IMG/VR virus record: IMGVR_UViG_3300036795_000116
Location: 1 to 64,000 of that record
Reading direction: 5' to 3' (one strand)
DNA length: 64,000 bases
Source: a virus
Of the stretch, positions 46,854-56,266 are shown piece after piece (position 1 is the stretch's first letter; each line of letters opens with the position of its first letter). The notes under the pieces were generated by a model that saw only the letters and a list, made by a program, of their open reading frames with translations, searched no databases and was not told the origin of the DNA. A program made the position numbers and the translations under genes.

Positions 46854-47258
46854 CTACGCCTTCACTACGACGCTTAGTTCGGCGTACGTGTACAGACCCT
46901 GGTCGAACATCATCTGGGAGATGCCGCCTTCAATGACTTGCGCATAACCGTTGAGCTTGATGTCCTGGAGTGCCCGGATAAGGGGCGACCCTGGAGTGAT
47001 CAGATCTCCGGCTTGCTCCTGAGCGGCCTCTTCATCGACCTGGCCAACCACGATCATGATGTTGAAGCGCCACAGCGCGAAACTCCCCCGACCCTCGACC
47101 TGCGTGTAGTCGATAGTGCGGTGGGGCGCGGGCTGGACAATCGCCGCTGGTGGGATAATGGACCGCGGCACGTAGTTGTAGGTATTCAGGGCCAAGGCCG
47201 GCGAGTAGACGCTCATGGCTTCACCCAACGCGGCCCTGACGTCGTTGTAGTTAGCCAC
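46854..47258 (-). CDS. Tail terminator/completion-like protein
   Basis: 134 aa, ATG 47258. YNDVRAALGEAMSVYSPALALNTYNYVP, LWRFNIMIVVGQVDEEAAQEQAGDLITPGSPLIRAL fit the small alpha/beta head-tail joining proteins encoded before the major tail gene. The exact member (terminator or completion) is not certain. Confidence 0.6.
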   Translation of the reverse strand: MANYNDVRAALGEAMSVYSPALALNTYNYVPRSIIPPAAIVQPAPHRTIDYTQVEGRGSFALWRFNIMIVVGQVDEEAAQEQAGDLITPGSPLIRALQDIKLNGYAQVIEGGISQMMFDQGLYTYAELSVVVKA

Positions 47259-48125
47259 TCACCAGACCCTTCGATACGGCGACAGAATCACGCCGGGGTC
47301 GCAGAGGAAGCGAGTCCCGATGCCCGGAGCGTTCGGGTTCTTCCGGGCGCCGGTGCCGTCGTGCGTAATGGCACCCATGGCGAGACTCCAGGTGTTGTGC
47401 AGCCGAGAAATCAGGATCAGGGCGGCTTCCTGGATGTCGTACGGGAGCGCGTTGACGCCGACGCCAGCCGCATGCGGGAACATCAAGGGCGCCACCATCA
47501 GCGCGTTGCCGTTCACCGCGACCGGCGTGGTCAACTCGCGGAACTTGCCGTCCTCGATCGTCAGGTTGGTCTCGCCGGCAATGATTCCAGTGGGGTCCTT
47601 GACGGTGATCTCGGTGGCACCCGCGGTCACGGGTTCGGTGAGCGTGGTGACCGGGTAGCCGTTGATGTAGGTCCACTTGGCCCACATCCGGCGCCGACGT
47701 ACCCCGAACGGGCCGCCGATCCCCTGCATCGCCTGCGGTGGGATCGTGATGCGCCACGGATCAGTCAGGACGAACCTCAGGTCACTGATCGCGGTCGTGT
47801 TGTAGGGGCTCTCCCCCACCTCGACCGACAGCACCTCGGTGATCGGGCTGCAGCGGGTGTGGATACGCAGCTCACCGTCGTCGGACATCCGGCACCAGCC
47901 AGCTTCGGTGTCCACCGTCGAGGCGAGGTTCTGGCGCACCTCACCGTTGATCATCGCGGAGACGCGCTGGATGATCTGAGCGAGTTCAGCGTCGTTGTCC
48001 GCCTGCGAGCCGTTCGGCACGAGCTTCTGCAGCTGCGTGTAGATCGGGCTGCGCTTCAGCTCCGCGATCGTCAGATACGGAGTCGCCAGATTGGTAGGGA
48101 TTGGCGCGAGGGTCGTGGACACCAC
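47259..48125 (-). CDS. Head-tail connector (adaptor) protein
   Basis: 288 aa from GTG 48125, GGGGAGG 7 nt upstream (the longer TTG frame to 48143 would read through that site). LTIAELKRSPIYTQLQKLV at the start and helices flanking AWxx-rich strands, with a central WRITIPPQAMQGIGGPFGVRRRRMWAKWTYINGYP and EAALILISRLH near the end, matching gp6-type connector proteins. Confidence 0.65.
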   Translation of the reverse strand: MVSTTLAPIPTNLATPYLTIAELKRSPIYTQLQKLVPNGSQADNDAELAQIIQRVSAMINGEVRQNLASTVDTEAGWCRMSDDGELRIHTRCSPITEVLSVEVGESPYNTTAISDLRFVLTDPWRITIPPQAMQGIGGPFGVRRRRMWAKWTYINGYPVTTLTEPVTAGATEITVKDPTGIIAGETNLTIEDGKFRELTTPVAVNGNALMVAPLMFPHAAGVGVNALPYDIQEAALILISRLHNTWSLAMGAITHDGTGARKNPNAPGIGTRFLCDPGVILSPYRRVW

Positions 48126-48166
48126 AGCTGAACCTCCCCACAAGAGTTATGCGTCGTCGATGTCAA

Positions 48167-48466
48167 TCACGGGGTATAGGCCGTGTACAAGCTGTTGACG
48201 CCGCCGGCCAGCTTCGCGGGCACGTACTGCGACCAGGTCCCCTGGTTGTAGCCAACCCAGTTGTTCAGCGGCACCGAGAACACGAGCTGGTCATTCACGA
48301 CGACCAGCGCGTTCCCGCTAACCGAGGCGTCAGTGAAGACCTGAATAGTCACGGTGGTGTACGCCGCCACCAGTGCGGTCTGCAGACCGGAGACACCTCC
48401 ACCGCTGGTGTACTGGAAGAACGTGAAGACGGGCGTCACGTTCGCGGTAGGCAAGTAGGTAGCCAT
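48167..48466 (-). CDS. Hypothetical head-region protein
   Basis: 99 aa from ATG 48466, AAGGAGTCCTG upstream. Beta-rich, with LVVVNDQLVFSVPLNNWVGYNQGTW. Overlaps the stop of the preceding gene. Could be a capsid decoration or joining protein; no family recognised. Confidence 0.55.
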   Translation of the reverse strand: MATYLPTANVTPVFTFFQYTSGGGVSGLQTALVAAYTTVTIQVFTDASVSGNALVVVNDQLVFSVPLNNWVGYNQGTWSQYVPAKLAGGVNSLYTAYTP

Positions 48467-48723
48467 CAGGACTCCTTCTCGTTCGAACGGCCACACCGAC
48501 CGCACTTGCGGAAAAACGAACTGAACCCGCACTCACAGTCGTAGCCGCGCGCACGGGACGGACCGCCCCCGATATCGGCCTGTACGTAGCCGATCTCCTT
48601 GAGCATGCGGGCGTGCACAGGGTTGGAGACGTCGATGGTCTTGCCGTCGTATTGGCGCGCGCCCTCGTAGGTGGGCACCTTGACAGAAATGCACGCGTCA
48701 TCGGGAGAAAGTAGACGAGGCAT
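48466..48723 (-). CDS. Hypothetical protein with C-terminal zinc ribbon
   Basis: 85 aa, ATG 48723. The N-terminal part resembles a phage head-protein module (ISVKVPTYEGARQYDGKTIDVSNPVHARMLKEIGYVQAD). The C-terminus has CECGFSSFFRKCGRCG, a four-Cys zinc ribbon. Role unknown. Confidence 0.6.
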   Translation of the reverse strand: MPRLLSPDDACISVKVPTYEGARQYDGKTIDVSNPVHARMLKEIGYVQADIGGGPSRARGYDCECGFSSFFRKCGRCGRSNEKES

Positions 48724-48728
48724 TTTTT

Positions 48729-49121
48729 CTACTCCTCAAAAAATGGGGTGATACGCATACTCACAGAAGCGCTCGTAGCAACTATCCACAACGCACTACC
48801 AGCTAAAATAGTGAGATCTGCTGCCAGCTCAAACGACGCTCTGTCGACTGCTTGCAGCCGCCAGCGGTCAATAATCTGAGGAGCTGTCCCACTGATTGAA
48901 AAGCTTCCTTGGTACGCCGTACTGAGTGCTGCTGGCCCGCCACCCGTAAGTAGCGAGGGGGTACTCACACTGCCACCTGTCAAAACTGCCGCCGGGTATA
49001 CCCACAACTCCAGATCACTGACAGTTCCCGAACTTGATGCGTCAATCCTCAATAGACGCAGACCGCTCGATCCAGCAACGATGGCCACCTGGTCGAGTAC
49101 GGGCACGCTAAAAGCGGCCAT
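48729..49121 (-). CDS. Hypothetical head-region beta protein
   Basis: 130 aa from ATG 49121, GGAGAGGG upstream. LRLLRIDASSSGTVSDLELWVYPAAVLTGG and SFELAADLTILAGSALWIVATS. Might be a capsid decoration protein. The codon context is somewhat AT-richer than its neighbours. Starts on the stop of the upstream gene. Confidence 0.55.
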   Translation of the reverse strand: MAAFSVPVLDQVAIVAGSSGLRLLRIDASSSGTVSDLELWVYPAAVLTGGSVSTPSLLTGGGPAALSTAYQGSFSISGTAPQIIDRWRLQAVDRASFELAADLTILAGSALWIVATSASVSMRITPFFEE

Positions 49122-49348
49122 CAGAAGTAAACCCTCTCCACGATCACACCGTCTTCGCAGCGGTAGGTGGTGCCATCGCCGTAGCCGACGTTGCTCCAGC
49201 CCACAGGGCATTCCTGACCAATTCGAGAGTCGTCCGGATCTGACGGACGTTCGACCTTCAGCTCCGGCTGGGCAGGCTCAGTCTCCTGCACTTTCCGGGG
49301 CCGACCAGGCCCACGCCTTACTGGTGCGCTCTTGTCGTCCTCGGGCAC
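49121..49348 (-). CDS. Small protein with AT-hook-like motif
   Basis: 75 aa, ATG 49348. The N-terminal RRGPGRPRK is an AT-hook-type DNA-binding motif; the C-terminal VGWSNVGYGDGTTYRCEDGVIVERVYF is beta-rich with two cysteines. It may bind packaged DNA or be a head accessory. Function inferred only. Confidence 0.55.
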   Translation of the reverse strand: MPEDDKSAPVRRGPGRPRKVQETEPAQPELKVERPSDPDDSRIGQECPVGWSNVGYGDGTTYRCEDGVIVERVYF

Positions 49349-49384
49349 GGGAAGACCCTTTCAATTAATGTGTTCAGTGGGACG

Positions 49385-49422
49385 CCAGAAAGGGCGCCTA
49401 CCGAAGCAGACGCCCTTTCTGG
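49385..49422 (-). terminator. Hairpin after capsid gene
   Basis: A perfect 12-bp stem ccagaaagggcg/cgccctttctgg with a 14-nt loop, eight bases beyond the capsid stop. No U-run, so it may act as a 3' stabiliser or weak terminator for the abundant capsid message. Confidence 0.6.
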
Positions 49423-49429
49423 TTAACGC

Positions 49430-51136
49430 TTAGACCTTGGTGATTCCGGTGATAGCAGCCTGCCAAGCAGGTGCATAACACACGAATGTACCGTACCAGT
49501 AAGAGCTCGTCTCATAGGCGAACTGCGTGACTGGCCACTCAATTGCCATATAGTCCTGTACGTTGTATACCGCGAAGACGTCGGAGATGTTGCTGTCCGG
49601 CAGCGGAAGCGTCCAGGAGATGATTGGCATATTGCCCTGGGGCAGCCACGGATGCACCGTGACATTCACCATCTTGCCGGTGACCTCGTTCTGCAGACCA
49701 GTCACCAACGAGCCCAGGTGCGCGTCGTGCACGCCTTCAGTTCCGGGCGCGTTGATCAGGCTGATCTGGTAGTTCGAGGAACTAGCGGTCTTGAGCAAGT
49801 CACTGAGCTGCTTGCGGTCGTTACCGTTGGCGAGTACCTCGTCCGGGTCCGCCTTCACGCTGTCGTACAGCGACGCGAAGGCAGAGAAGAACTCCGCACC
49901 CGGGTTATTGACGTTCAGCCCGCCATTGACGGCGCTGGTCGCCCCATTCGAGATACCCGAGATGTTCTTGACGTATCCCGAGTTCGCACCCGTGCAGTAC
50001 GACAAGATGCCGTCGTAGTCCGTCGCAGACGCTGAGGTGTCCGCGGCCGGTGGGGTGCTACCGGTGGTCGGCAGCGCACCCTGGATGATAACCGGGGTGG
50101 CACCACTCGACACGCGCCCAACGAAGAAACTCGCCGTGACGCCAGGGTCAGACGCACCCGTGCCCACGTAGACCTTCATGCCAGTCGCACCCTGTGGGAG
50201 GGTCGCGGTCACCGAGATGTAGCGGCTCGCGGCGGCAGTCACGGTCGCAACCGTGGAAACAGACTCGCCCCACACCGACTCCGCCGTCACTCGGACGTAG
50301 ATGTTGGTGGTGTAGCCGGTGATAGCAGCGAAGCCAGTCGAGGTATTGTCCGCGATGGGCGCGGTAACCCCAGTCGGGGCAGCCAACGCACCAGTGAACC
50401 CGGAGCCCGTACCGCGGCCACCAAGCAGCATGCGCTCTTCCAGCAGCATCGAAGACCACAAAACCGAGGTCTGCGAGAGCTGACGAATGTCCTGGTAGCC
50501 CTGGCCGGAGAACTGAGCCGCCCAGCTGACCTGGTCCGACACGCCATACTGCATGTAGGGCACGGACGCCTGGTCACCAGCGTAGCTGATCTTCGGACCA
50601 CGCAGGTAGTTGATCTGGCCGAACTGCTCTACCGAGGACTCGGTAATGCCAGGCCGCATCAGGGAAAGGCCGCCAGTGCCGGTACCGGTAAAGCCGGTGA
50701 TCCTCTTGTACTGGTGGGCCGTACCGACGCCCTTGCGGCGCGCGATGCGGTTACGCAGTGGGGTCGGCCGCGGCGCCAGCAGCTTCGCCGGGGCCTCCAG
50801 GTCGTACGCCTGCAGACCGCCGGTACCACCCAGGTTGCCGCCGGTGCCGGCGAGGATGCCGAGGTTGGTCTTGCCGAGGTCGGTGTTAGCCAGCGAATTG
50901 CGCACCGACTCCAGCAGCTCAGGAGAGAGCGCCTTCTGCACGATGTCCGAGCCCAGCGACTTCTGCAGCTCAAGCAGCGGGTTAACCGCCTGGCCTTCGA
51001 GGGTGGGCACCCCCGGCGTCGGTAGTGGGCTCTCGGCAGACTTGTTCAGGCTTGCCTTATACGATTCGAAACGCTCGGCGATCTCAAGCGAGTTTTCCGC
51101 ATCGCCGAACATATCCCCAGTCTTGGGAATTGGCAT
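49430..51136 (-). CDS. Major capsid protein (HK97 fold) with inserted Ig-like domain
   Basis: 568 aa, ATG 51136. N-terminal helical arm, then LLAPRPTPLRNRIARRKGVGTAHQYKRITG, the E-loop region, SSMLLEERMLLGG and, after residue ~370, the P-domain segments with SYCTGANSGYVKN, DPDEVLANGNDRKQLSDLL and DVFAVYNVQDYMAIEWP. Residues ~255-365 (NIYVRVTAESVWGESVSTVATVTAA, GATGMKVYVGTGASDP) look like an inserted FN3/Ig-type domain, probably on the capsid surface. Confidence 0.85.
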   Translation of the reverse strand: MPIPKTGDMFGDAENSLEIAERFESYKASLNKSAESPLPTPGVPTLEGQAVNPLLELQKSLGSDIVQKALSPELLESVRNSLANTDLGKTNLGILAGTGGNLGGTGGLQAYDLEAPAKLLAPRPTPLRNRIARRKGVGTAHQYKRITGFTGTGTGGLSLMRPGITESSVEQFGQINYLRGPKISYAGDQASVPYMQYGVSDQVSWAAQFSGQGYQDIRQLSQTSVLWSSMLLEERMLLGGRGTGSGFTGALAAPTGVTAPIADNTSTGFAAITGYTTNIYVRVTAESVWGESVSTVATVTAAASRYISVTATLPQGATGMKVYVGTGASDPGVTASFFVGRVSSGATPVIIQGALPTTGSTPPAADTSASATDYDGILSYCTGANSGYVKNISGISNGATSAVNGGLNVNNPGAEFFSAFASLYDSVKADPDEVLANGNDRKQLSDLLKTASSSNYQISLINAPGTEGVHDAHLGSLVTGLQNEVTGKMVNVTVHPWLPQGNMPIISWTLPLPDSNISDVFAVYNVQDYMAIEWPVTQFAYETSSYWYGTFVCYAPAWQAAITGITKV

Positions 51137-51176
51137 CTCTTGTCCTTAAAAAGTAAGTGGATAGAGCGTGGGAGAC

Positions 51177-52952
51177 TTACAGGGCCTTGAACTCAGCCTC
51201 AACCTGCAGGGCCTTCTGCATGTAGCCCTTCCGCAGATCCGGGTCTTCCGCCGCAGACGCCATGGACTTATAGCGCATGACCTCACGGCCTAGATCGGAC
51301 TTGCGTGCGTTGACGCGCTCAACCTCGGTCCGACGCAGGGTCGGGCCTCCGGGAGTGGCCATCTGCTCGACCTTTTCCAGCCGCGCACCCAGCTCAGTGC
51401 TGAGTGCCTCCGCGACGGACTTCGTCGAAGCCTCTACGATGTCCACGAACATCTTGCGAATTGGTGAATCCTCCTCGCTGAGGGCGGCAGTAAACGCCTT
51501 CACGAGGGAGTCCTGGTCAGGTGCGGCGCCTACGGCCTTGGTGGCCTCGGGCTGCTCGGCAACCTCTTCGGTCGGCTCATCGGTCGCCACGTCGGTGGCG
51601 GCCTTCTCGACCGGCTCGACATTCTCAACATCCGCCACGTCAGCGGAATCGCTGGTCAGAGTGTCACTCACATTGTCCGCCTTCGTAGTCGTGGCTTCAG
51701 CCATCTTGGTCCAGCTTTCGGGGATCATGTCCGACGCACCTAGCGCGCTCGCGCGACGCTTGATATACGACCGGATCGAGTCGTGGTCACCGGAACCGCG
51801 GCCCACGGCGTGGATCGCATTCGACAAGTCGGACTTGTCGCCGATCGGGTAGGACGGGTCGCCATTCGGATTCTTCATGGCCTTACCCGCCTTGAGCATC
51901 GCCTTCAATTCGTCGGCGGAGTACTTGGCCTTGACCAGCTCGCCGCGAGTGTTGACGGTTCCGGGGAGCGCGTCCGCCCCGACAGCCAGGTAGATCACGC
52001 TGTCCGGATCGACGGCGTTCTGCTCCATCTGCTCCCGGCGAGCGAAGCACCGCAATGCGTCGACAGCGCTCATCAGGAGGTGAATGTCGCAACTCTGGGC
52101 GGGCATCTCGGCCAAATCCTTGGCCTCAGAGATGATCAGCTGCGCGATTGCGGCGATGGCCGCGTTCGCACCCGCGATATCGCCCGTCTCGTCCTGCCCG
52201 AGCCCATCCGTGGCCTTGTTGACCAGCGCGATCGCGGCCTCACGGTCGAACTCGGGCTCGTCGCTGACCGCGGTCTTGCCAGCATCAGAGAAGGTCGGGT
52301 TCTGCGGAGCCTTCGACTCGGCGGGGGCGAAGCTCACCTGCGGCGCGTCCACCTCAGCCTGCGCCTGTTCGACGGGCTCGATCGGCTCCGAGACGGTCTT
52401 GAGCCTGATCTCGTTCTCCGGGTAGAAGTTCAAGTCTTCGCACTTCACCAGGCCGCGCTCCGCGTCGAAGTCCGACGTGCGCCCCTCCCAGCCCGACGCC
52501 GCCGCCTTGCAGAGCATCAGCGTGCAGGCCGGGTTCGCGGGGCGATCGCAGAGGCTGACCTCGGTGATCATGCCGCCGTTGATCAGCCCGTTCGGAGCGG
52601 TCGGGCTCTTCACGATCTTCGGGCGGCGGATGCCGATCGAGAAGCCGGTGAAGATGCCCGCCCGGGTCTTGGCGATCGCGTCCCGGTCGACGATCCGAGC
52701 GGTGATGTAGTGACCGTCCGCGTCGAAGGTGTGCTCGGTCGCCTTACCGACGGCGGAGTCCGCCCGGTGCTGAGCGCGAATGTTGCCGGCGGAGGAGAAC
52801 CACTCCGGCATCGCGGTACTCAGCCAGGTCGGATCACACCGCTGGTCATCAAGGTCAAGACCCCCGTCTGTGGCCTTGCCATAGACGAGCAAGCTTCCAT
52901 CGTCTTGTTCCACCGTCTTGGCGATCGGCGCGAAGGTAGACGTTAGGTCCAT
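51177..52952 (-). CDS. Capsid maturation protease fused to scaffold
   Basis: 591 aa. The N-terminal ~170 residues are the prohead serine protease fold: QHRADSAVGKATEH (catalytic His region), TGFSIGIRRPKIV (Ser), GMITEVSLCDRPANPACT. The remaining two thirds are acidic and helical (EPVEQAQAEVDAP, ATDEPTEEVAEQPEATKAV) ending in a coiled coil, as expected for a scaffold domain removed during maturation. A central GRGSGDHDSIRSYIKRRASALGASDMIPESW segment looks like a further small domain. Confidence 0.82.
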   Translation of the reverse strand: MDLTSTFAPIAKTVEQDDGSLLVYGKATDGGLDLDDQRCDPTWLSTAMPEWFSSAGNIRAQHRADSAVGKATEHTFDADGHYITARIVDRDAIAKTRAGIFTGFSIGIRRPKIVKSPTAPNGLINGGMITEVSLCDRPANPACTLMLCKAAASGWEGRTSDFDAERGLVKCEDLNFYPENEIRLKTVSEPIEPVEQAQAEVDAPQVSFAPAESKAPQNPTFSDAGKTAVSDEPEFDREAAIALVNKATDGLGQDETGDIAGANAAIAAIAQLIISEAKDLAEMPAQSCDIHLLMSAVDALRCFARREQMEQNAVDPDSVIYLAVGADALPGTVNTRGELVKAKYSADELKAMLKAGKAMKNPNGDPSYPIGDKSDLSNAIHAVGRGSGDHDSIRSYIKRRASALGASDMIPESWTKMAEATTTKADNVSDTLTSDSADVADVENVEPVEKAATDVATDEPTEEVAEQPEATKAVGAAPDQDSLVKAFTAALSEEDSPIRKMFVDIVEASTKSVAEALSTELGARLEKVEQMATPGGPTLRRTEVERVNARKSDLGREVMRYKSMASAAEDPDLRKGYMQKALQVEAEFKAL

Positions 52953-53039
52953 TTCTCCCCTATTTCGACAGCGCGCAACGACGCGTCAGCTCTATGGGCT
53001 TCTTGTCGGCGGCCGTGCGCGACATGAGGTTGATGGCCG

Positions 53040-53738
53040 CTAAAAGTTCGGACTGTGTTGCTGGAATAGCGGCCCAACCCAAGCCACCGCGTAGCACCGA
53101 CACTTCGGGTGCGCGGCTCCCGGGTAGACCCCGTCTGGAGGGTTGTCGATCGTGAAGAGGCGGTGATCCAACATCGCGCAGCGCGCCTCAACCTTGCTGT
53201 CCTCCTGGGTGCGCCAGACCAGGAGTTGGGACTTGAGGGCGTCGACCTTCTTCGCGGCGGCCCGACGTCCCCGACCGGCGGCAACGTGCATGTCGAGATA
53301 CCGACGTTCCCGCGTCATCGCGCTGGTCGAGTTGTCGTCCTCCGCCGCCACGGTCAGCCGCTTAGAGGCCGCCAGCACGTAGAGCGCGCGCATCTGGGGT
53401 TCCTCTGAGGCCACCCGACGCATCGCGGCCATATGGTCTTGAGCGCTGGGCGCCCCGTGGCGGGTTCGTCCGGTCATCGGCTTCGCCAGCACCATGTGAC
53501 CCACCTGCTCGGCCACTTCGCGCTTGATCCCGGTGGCGACCAGCAGCTCGATCAGGTAGTCGGGCAGCTCGGTCGCCTTCACCGCGTCCGGGGAGGCGAA
53601 CCAGTTCGTCAGCGCGGTGACCAGGTGCTGATCAGCGACGTACGGGATGCTGTGGTCGACCTTGGTGAGCTGGGCTGACGCCGCCTTCGCCCGAGCGAGG
53701 GCCATCAGCGCCCGAACGGTGGCCTCATTCGTCATCAC
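53040..53738 (-). CDS. MuF-like minor head protein
   Basis: 232 aa. Helical N-terminus, then ALYVLAASKRLTVAAEDD and the C-terminal SKVEARCAMLDHRLFTIDNPPDGVYPGAAHPKCRCYAVAW, the HP.CRC signature of Mu gpF-like proteins that follow the portal. It probably sits inside the head near the portal. Start overlaps the portal stop by 14 bases. Confidence 0.75.
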   Translation of the reverse strand: MMTNEATVRALMALARAKAASAQLTKVDHSIPYVADQHLVTALTNWFASPDAVKATELPDYLIELLVATGIKREVAEQVGHMVLAKPMTGRTRHGAPSAQDHMAAMRRVASEEPQMRALYVLAASKRLTVAAEDDNSTSAMTRERRYLDMHVAAGRGRRAAAKKVDALKSQLLVWRTQEDSKVEARCAMLDHRLFTIDNPPDGVYPGAAHPKCRCYAVAWVGPLFQQHSPNF

Positions 53739-55704
53739 GCATCTCGAACAACGCCTTGACCGCGTCGAGGTCCCCAGCGGCGGCCAGGCGGTTCGCGGCC
53801 TCCCCGGTCTCGGTGTCCAGCGCCTCGAACTCGAAGTCCCGCCAGGCGGAGGTGCCCGCGCGCTTGGTCATGAAGGCCGTGAACGCGCGCTGCTCCGCCT
53901 TCTTCGCCAGGGCGGGGGCTTTCGCCGGAGCCTGCTTCGCGGGACGGGGCTTCGCCGGAGCGGACGCCGGCCGAGGGGTCTCCTGCGGGTTCGGCGCCTT
54001 CGCGGTCGGTTCGTTGTTGTAGCCAGGCTGGTTCTGCGCCGCGGAAGGCAGGTTGCCCGGCATCCCGACCGGCTGCACCTCGACGTTGAGCCACGCCGGC
54101 CCCGTCGGAGTCGCCAGGAAGGGCTCATCCGCCTCGGGGAAGGTGTAGCGCGGCAGGTTCAGCTGGTCGCGGCCCTCGTTGAGGGTCTGCAGCGCCGAAG
54201 AGATATACCCGGTCAATAGGGTCGCCTCTCGCTGCTCGTCCTCATCGTCCAAGCCGTGGAACTGGAACGTGACTTCCGGAGGCATGCCGAGGTAGTGCGT
54301 CGAGACCTCGTTAATCATGTCCGTCACCCAGGCCGCGGTCGGCTTCGTGGCGCGCGTCAGCTGGGTCTCCTGCTCACCCTCCTGAATCGCGGAGCCGGCC
54401 ATACCGGAGTTGCCGTTCGGTACGAAACCGAGCGAAGTCGGCATGACGTCGAATGCCACGCAGATCAGCCTAATCAGGTGCAGGTCGAAGTCGGAAGTGA
54501 ACTTGGCGTCGTGGTTATCCGGGTAGGTAGCGGCGAAGCCAGCGGGCAGGAAGCGAGCGCGATGGCGTTCCGCGTTCTGGCCGGAAAGATCATCGTTGAA
54601 GACAGCCTCATACTCCCTCAGCTGCTCAGGGGTCATGTTGGTGTCCACCGAGACGAGCATCTCCGGCGCGACGCCGGCCGTGTACTCACTGCGCAGCCAG
54701 TCGAAGCGCTTGAGCCAGAGATCGACATCCACCAACGCCTGCTCGACGTTGGAGAAGCCGTAGGGGCCTCGTGACCGACGATTCTTGACCTTATAGATCA
54801 GCGTGTCGGTGTTCGCGTTGACGCCTTCGGGCTTGCCGTAGACAGCGGATATGAATTGCCCGTCGACCTCTTCGTGCGGCGACGCGTCGTATTCTCCGCG
54901 TGGGAATCCCCAAAGAATTTGTTGATAGGCGGCATACGGCGGCTGCGGTGTCGCTCCGCGATAGTCGAGCAGCGGCTTGATGGTCGTGGCATCCAGCAAT
55001 TCCAGCGAATGAAGGTCTCCATTCATCTGAAGGTGCGGGTAGAGCGCGACCGCGTCCAGGACGAGCTGGTCCTCCATCAAGGCGCCGAGCCACTCCGCGA
55101 AGTTCCAGCCGTTGATCTTGTCCGGCTTCGACCACCACCGATGGAGCTTCTCGATCTTGTCGGAAAACTTGTCCTGCAGGTCGCTGGTCACCGTCTGCCG
55201 GGAGACGCCGCTGCGCTGAGCGAGGTGCTTGGCCCGCGCGGCGTCGATGCCGAAGCTCCACTCCAACCCGGTCAGCGCGGCCTTGTTGACCTCGATGCAG
55301 GCCCGCATGATGGAGACCGTGTCGGCGGTATCGCGCAGCACCGACCAGGGCACCGAGCGGGTCGTCGTCGTCTGAAGGTTCCACGTAGCCGGGTATTCCC
55401 AGCGTCGGGGTGCCGGGCGCCCGGAGCGCAGCGGCTGATCCAGCGGCGCCGGGTAGAGCGGGATCCCCGGTCCGAAGCTGTTCTCGGCGTAGGGGTCGCG
55501 GGTCAGGGCGGCGGCCGGGTTCGGACGCGCGTTGCGCTGCTGCAGTTGCTGCAGGTACTGGGTGGTGATCTGGGTGGTCTGGGTACCCGGGGGCAGCTGG
55601 AGGGCCTTGTTCAGCTCTTCGCGGATGATCCCCCGAACGTCAGCTGCCGGAGCCGGATCAGGCGCGATGGGATAGCTCTGACGCGGCCGACGACGCTTTG
55701 CCAC
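53725..55704 (-). CDS. Portal protein
   Basis: 659 aa from GTG 55704, AAGGGGG about 9 nt upstream. A basic N-terminus and Gln-rich stretch, then the portal core: MRACIEVNKAALTGLEWSF, WWSKPDKINGWNFAEWLGALMEDQLVLDAVALYPHLQ, LYKVKNRRSRGPYGFSNVEQALVDVDLWLKRFDW and LIRLICVAFDVMPTSLGFV. An Ala/Pro/Lys-rich C-terminal tail follows. Forms the dodecameric DNA channel; adjacent to the terminase. Confidence 0.85.
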   Translation of the reverse strand: MAKRRRPRQSYPIAPDPAPAADVRGIIREELNKALQLPPGTQTTQITTQYLQQLQQRNARPNPAAALTRDPYAENSFGPGIPLYPAPLDQPLRSGRPAPRRWEYPATWNLQTTTTRSVPWSVLRDTADTVSIMRACIEVNKAALTGLEWSFGIDAARAKHLAQRSGVSRQTVTSDLQDKFSDKIEKLHRWWSKPDKINGWNFAEWLGALMEDQLVLDAVALYPHLQMNGDLHSLELLDATTIKPLLDYRGATPQPPYAAYQQILWGFPRGEYDASPHEEVDGQFISAVYGKPEGVNANTDTLIYKVKNRRSRGPYGFSNVEQALVDVDLWLKRFDWLRSEYTAGVAPEMLVSVDTNMTPEQLREYEAVFNDDLSGQNAERHRARFLPAGFAATYPDNHDAKFTSDFDLHLIRLICVAFDVMPTSLGFVPNGNSGMAGSAIQEGEQETQLTRATKPTAAWVTDMINEVSTHYLGMPPEVTFQFHGLDDEDEQREATLLTGYISSALQTLNEGRDQLNLPRYTFPEADEPFLATPTGPAWLNVEVQPVGMPGNLPSAAQNQPGYNNEPTAKAPNPQETPRPASAPAKPRPAKQAPAKAPALAKKAEQRAFTAFMTKRAGTSAWRDFEFEALDTETGEAANRLAAAGDLDAVKALFEMRDDE

Positions 55705-55786
55705 GGACTCACCCCCTTCCGAGTTGTCATGGCGAGGCGGCGGAGATCGCAGCCCTTGCAGGTGCCGAGCGGGCACCGTCGTAATT

Positions 55787-56266
55787 TCACGAGGTGCGTA
55801 CTTGGTTCTCGTCGATGATCAGATTGAGCGCGACCCGCTGGCGCCCGGTCGGGACGCGATCCGCCCACCCGTTCTCGGTCGCGCCGTCGTCGGTCTCTGC
55901 CGAGCGGTGCACCGAGAAGGCTTCCGCGCCATGCCGGCGGACCTTCGCGGCGAGTTCGTCGAGGGACTCCGCTAGGGACTCGTCGAGATCGACCGGGGGT
56001 GCTTCGAGGTCGGTCTGCGCGGGCGGGGTCCAGCCGTGGCGGATCAGCATCTCGCGGGTGCCCTCGTACGGCATCCGGATCTCGTTGACGCCCTCGAACT
56101 CGATCTCGACCACGACCGCTTCCATCTCGACCTTGACCGCGTCCTTCAGGCCGACGACGACCTTGAGATCGGTGAAACAGTTCGAGACGTCCACGTCGTC
56201 AATAAAGATCTGCGTCTGGAAACCAACGCCGGACTTGTTGACGATGCGCATACGGGGTTCGGTCAC
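55787..56266 (-). CDS. Hypothetical protein between terminase and portal
   Basis: 159 aa, ATG 56266. GFQTQIFIDDVDVSNCFTDLKVVVGLKDAVKVEMEAVVVEIEFEG, a beta structure of phage unknowns, followed by an acidic helical end. Gene overlaps the terminase stop. Function unknown. Confidence 0.65.
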   Translation of the reverse strand: MTEPRMRIVNKSGVGFQTQIFIDDVDVSNCFTDLKVVVGLKDAVKVEMEAVVVEIEFEGVNEIRMPYEGTREMLIRHGWTPPAQTDLEAPPVDLDESLAESLDELAAKVRRHGAEAFSVHRSAETDDGATENGWADRVPTGRQRVALNLIIDENQVRTS

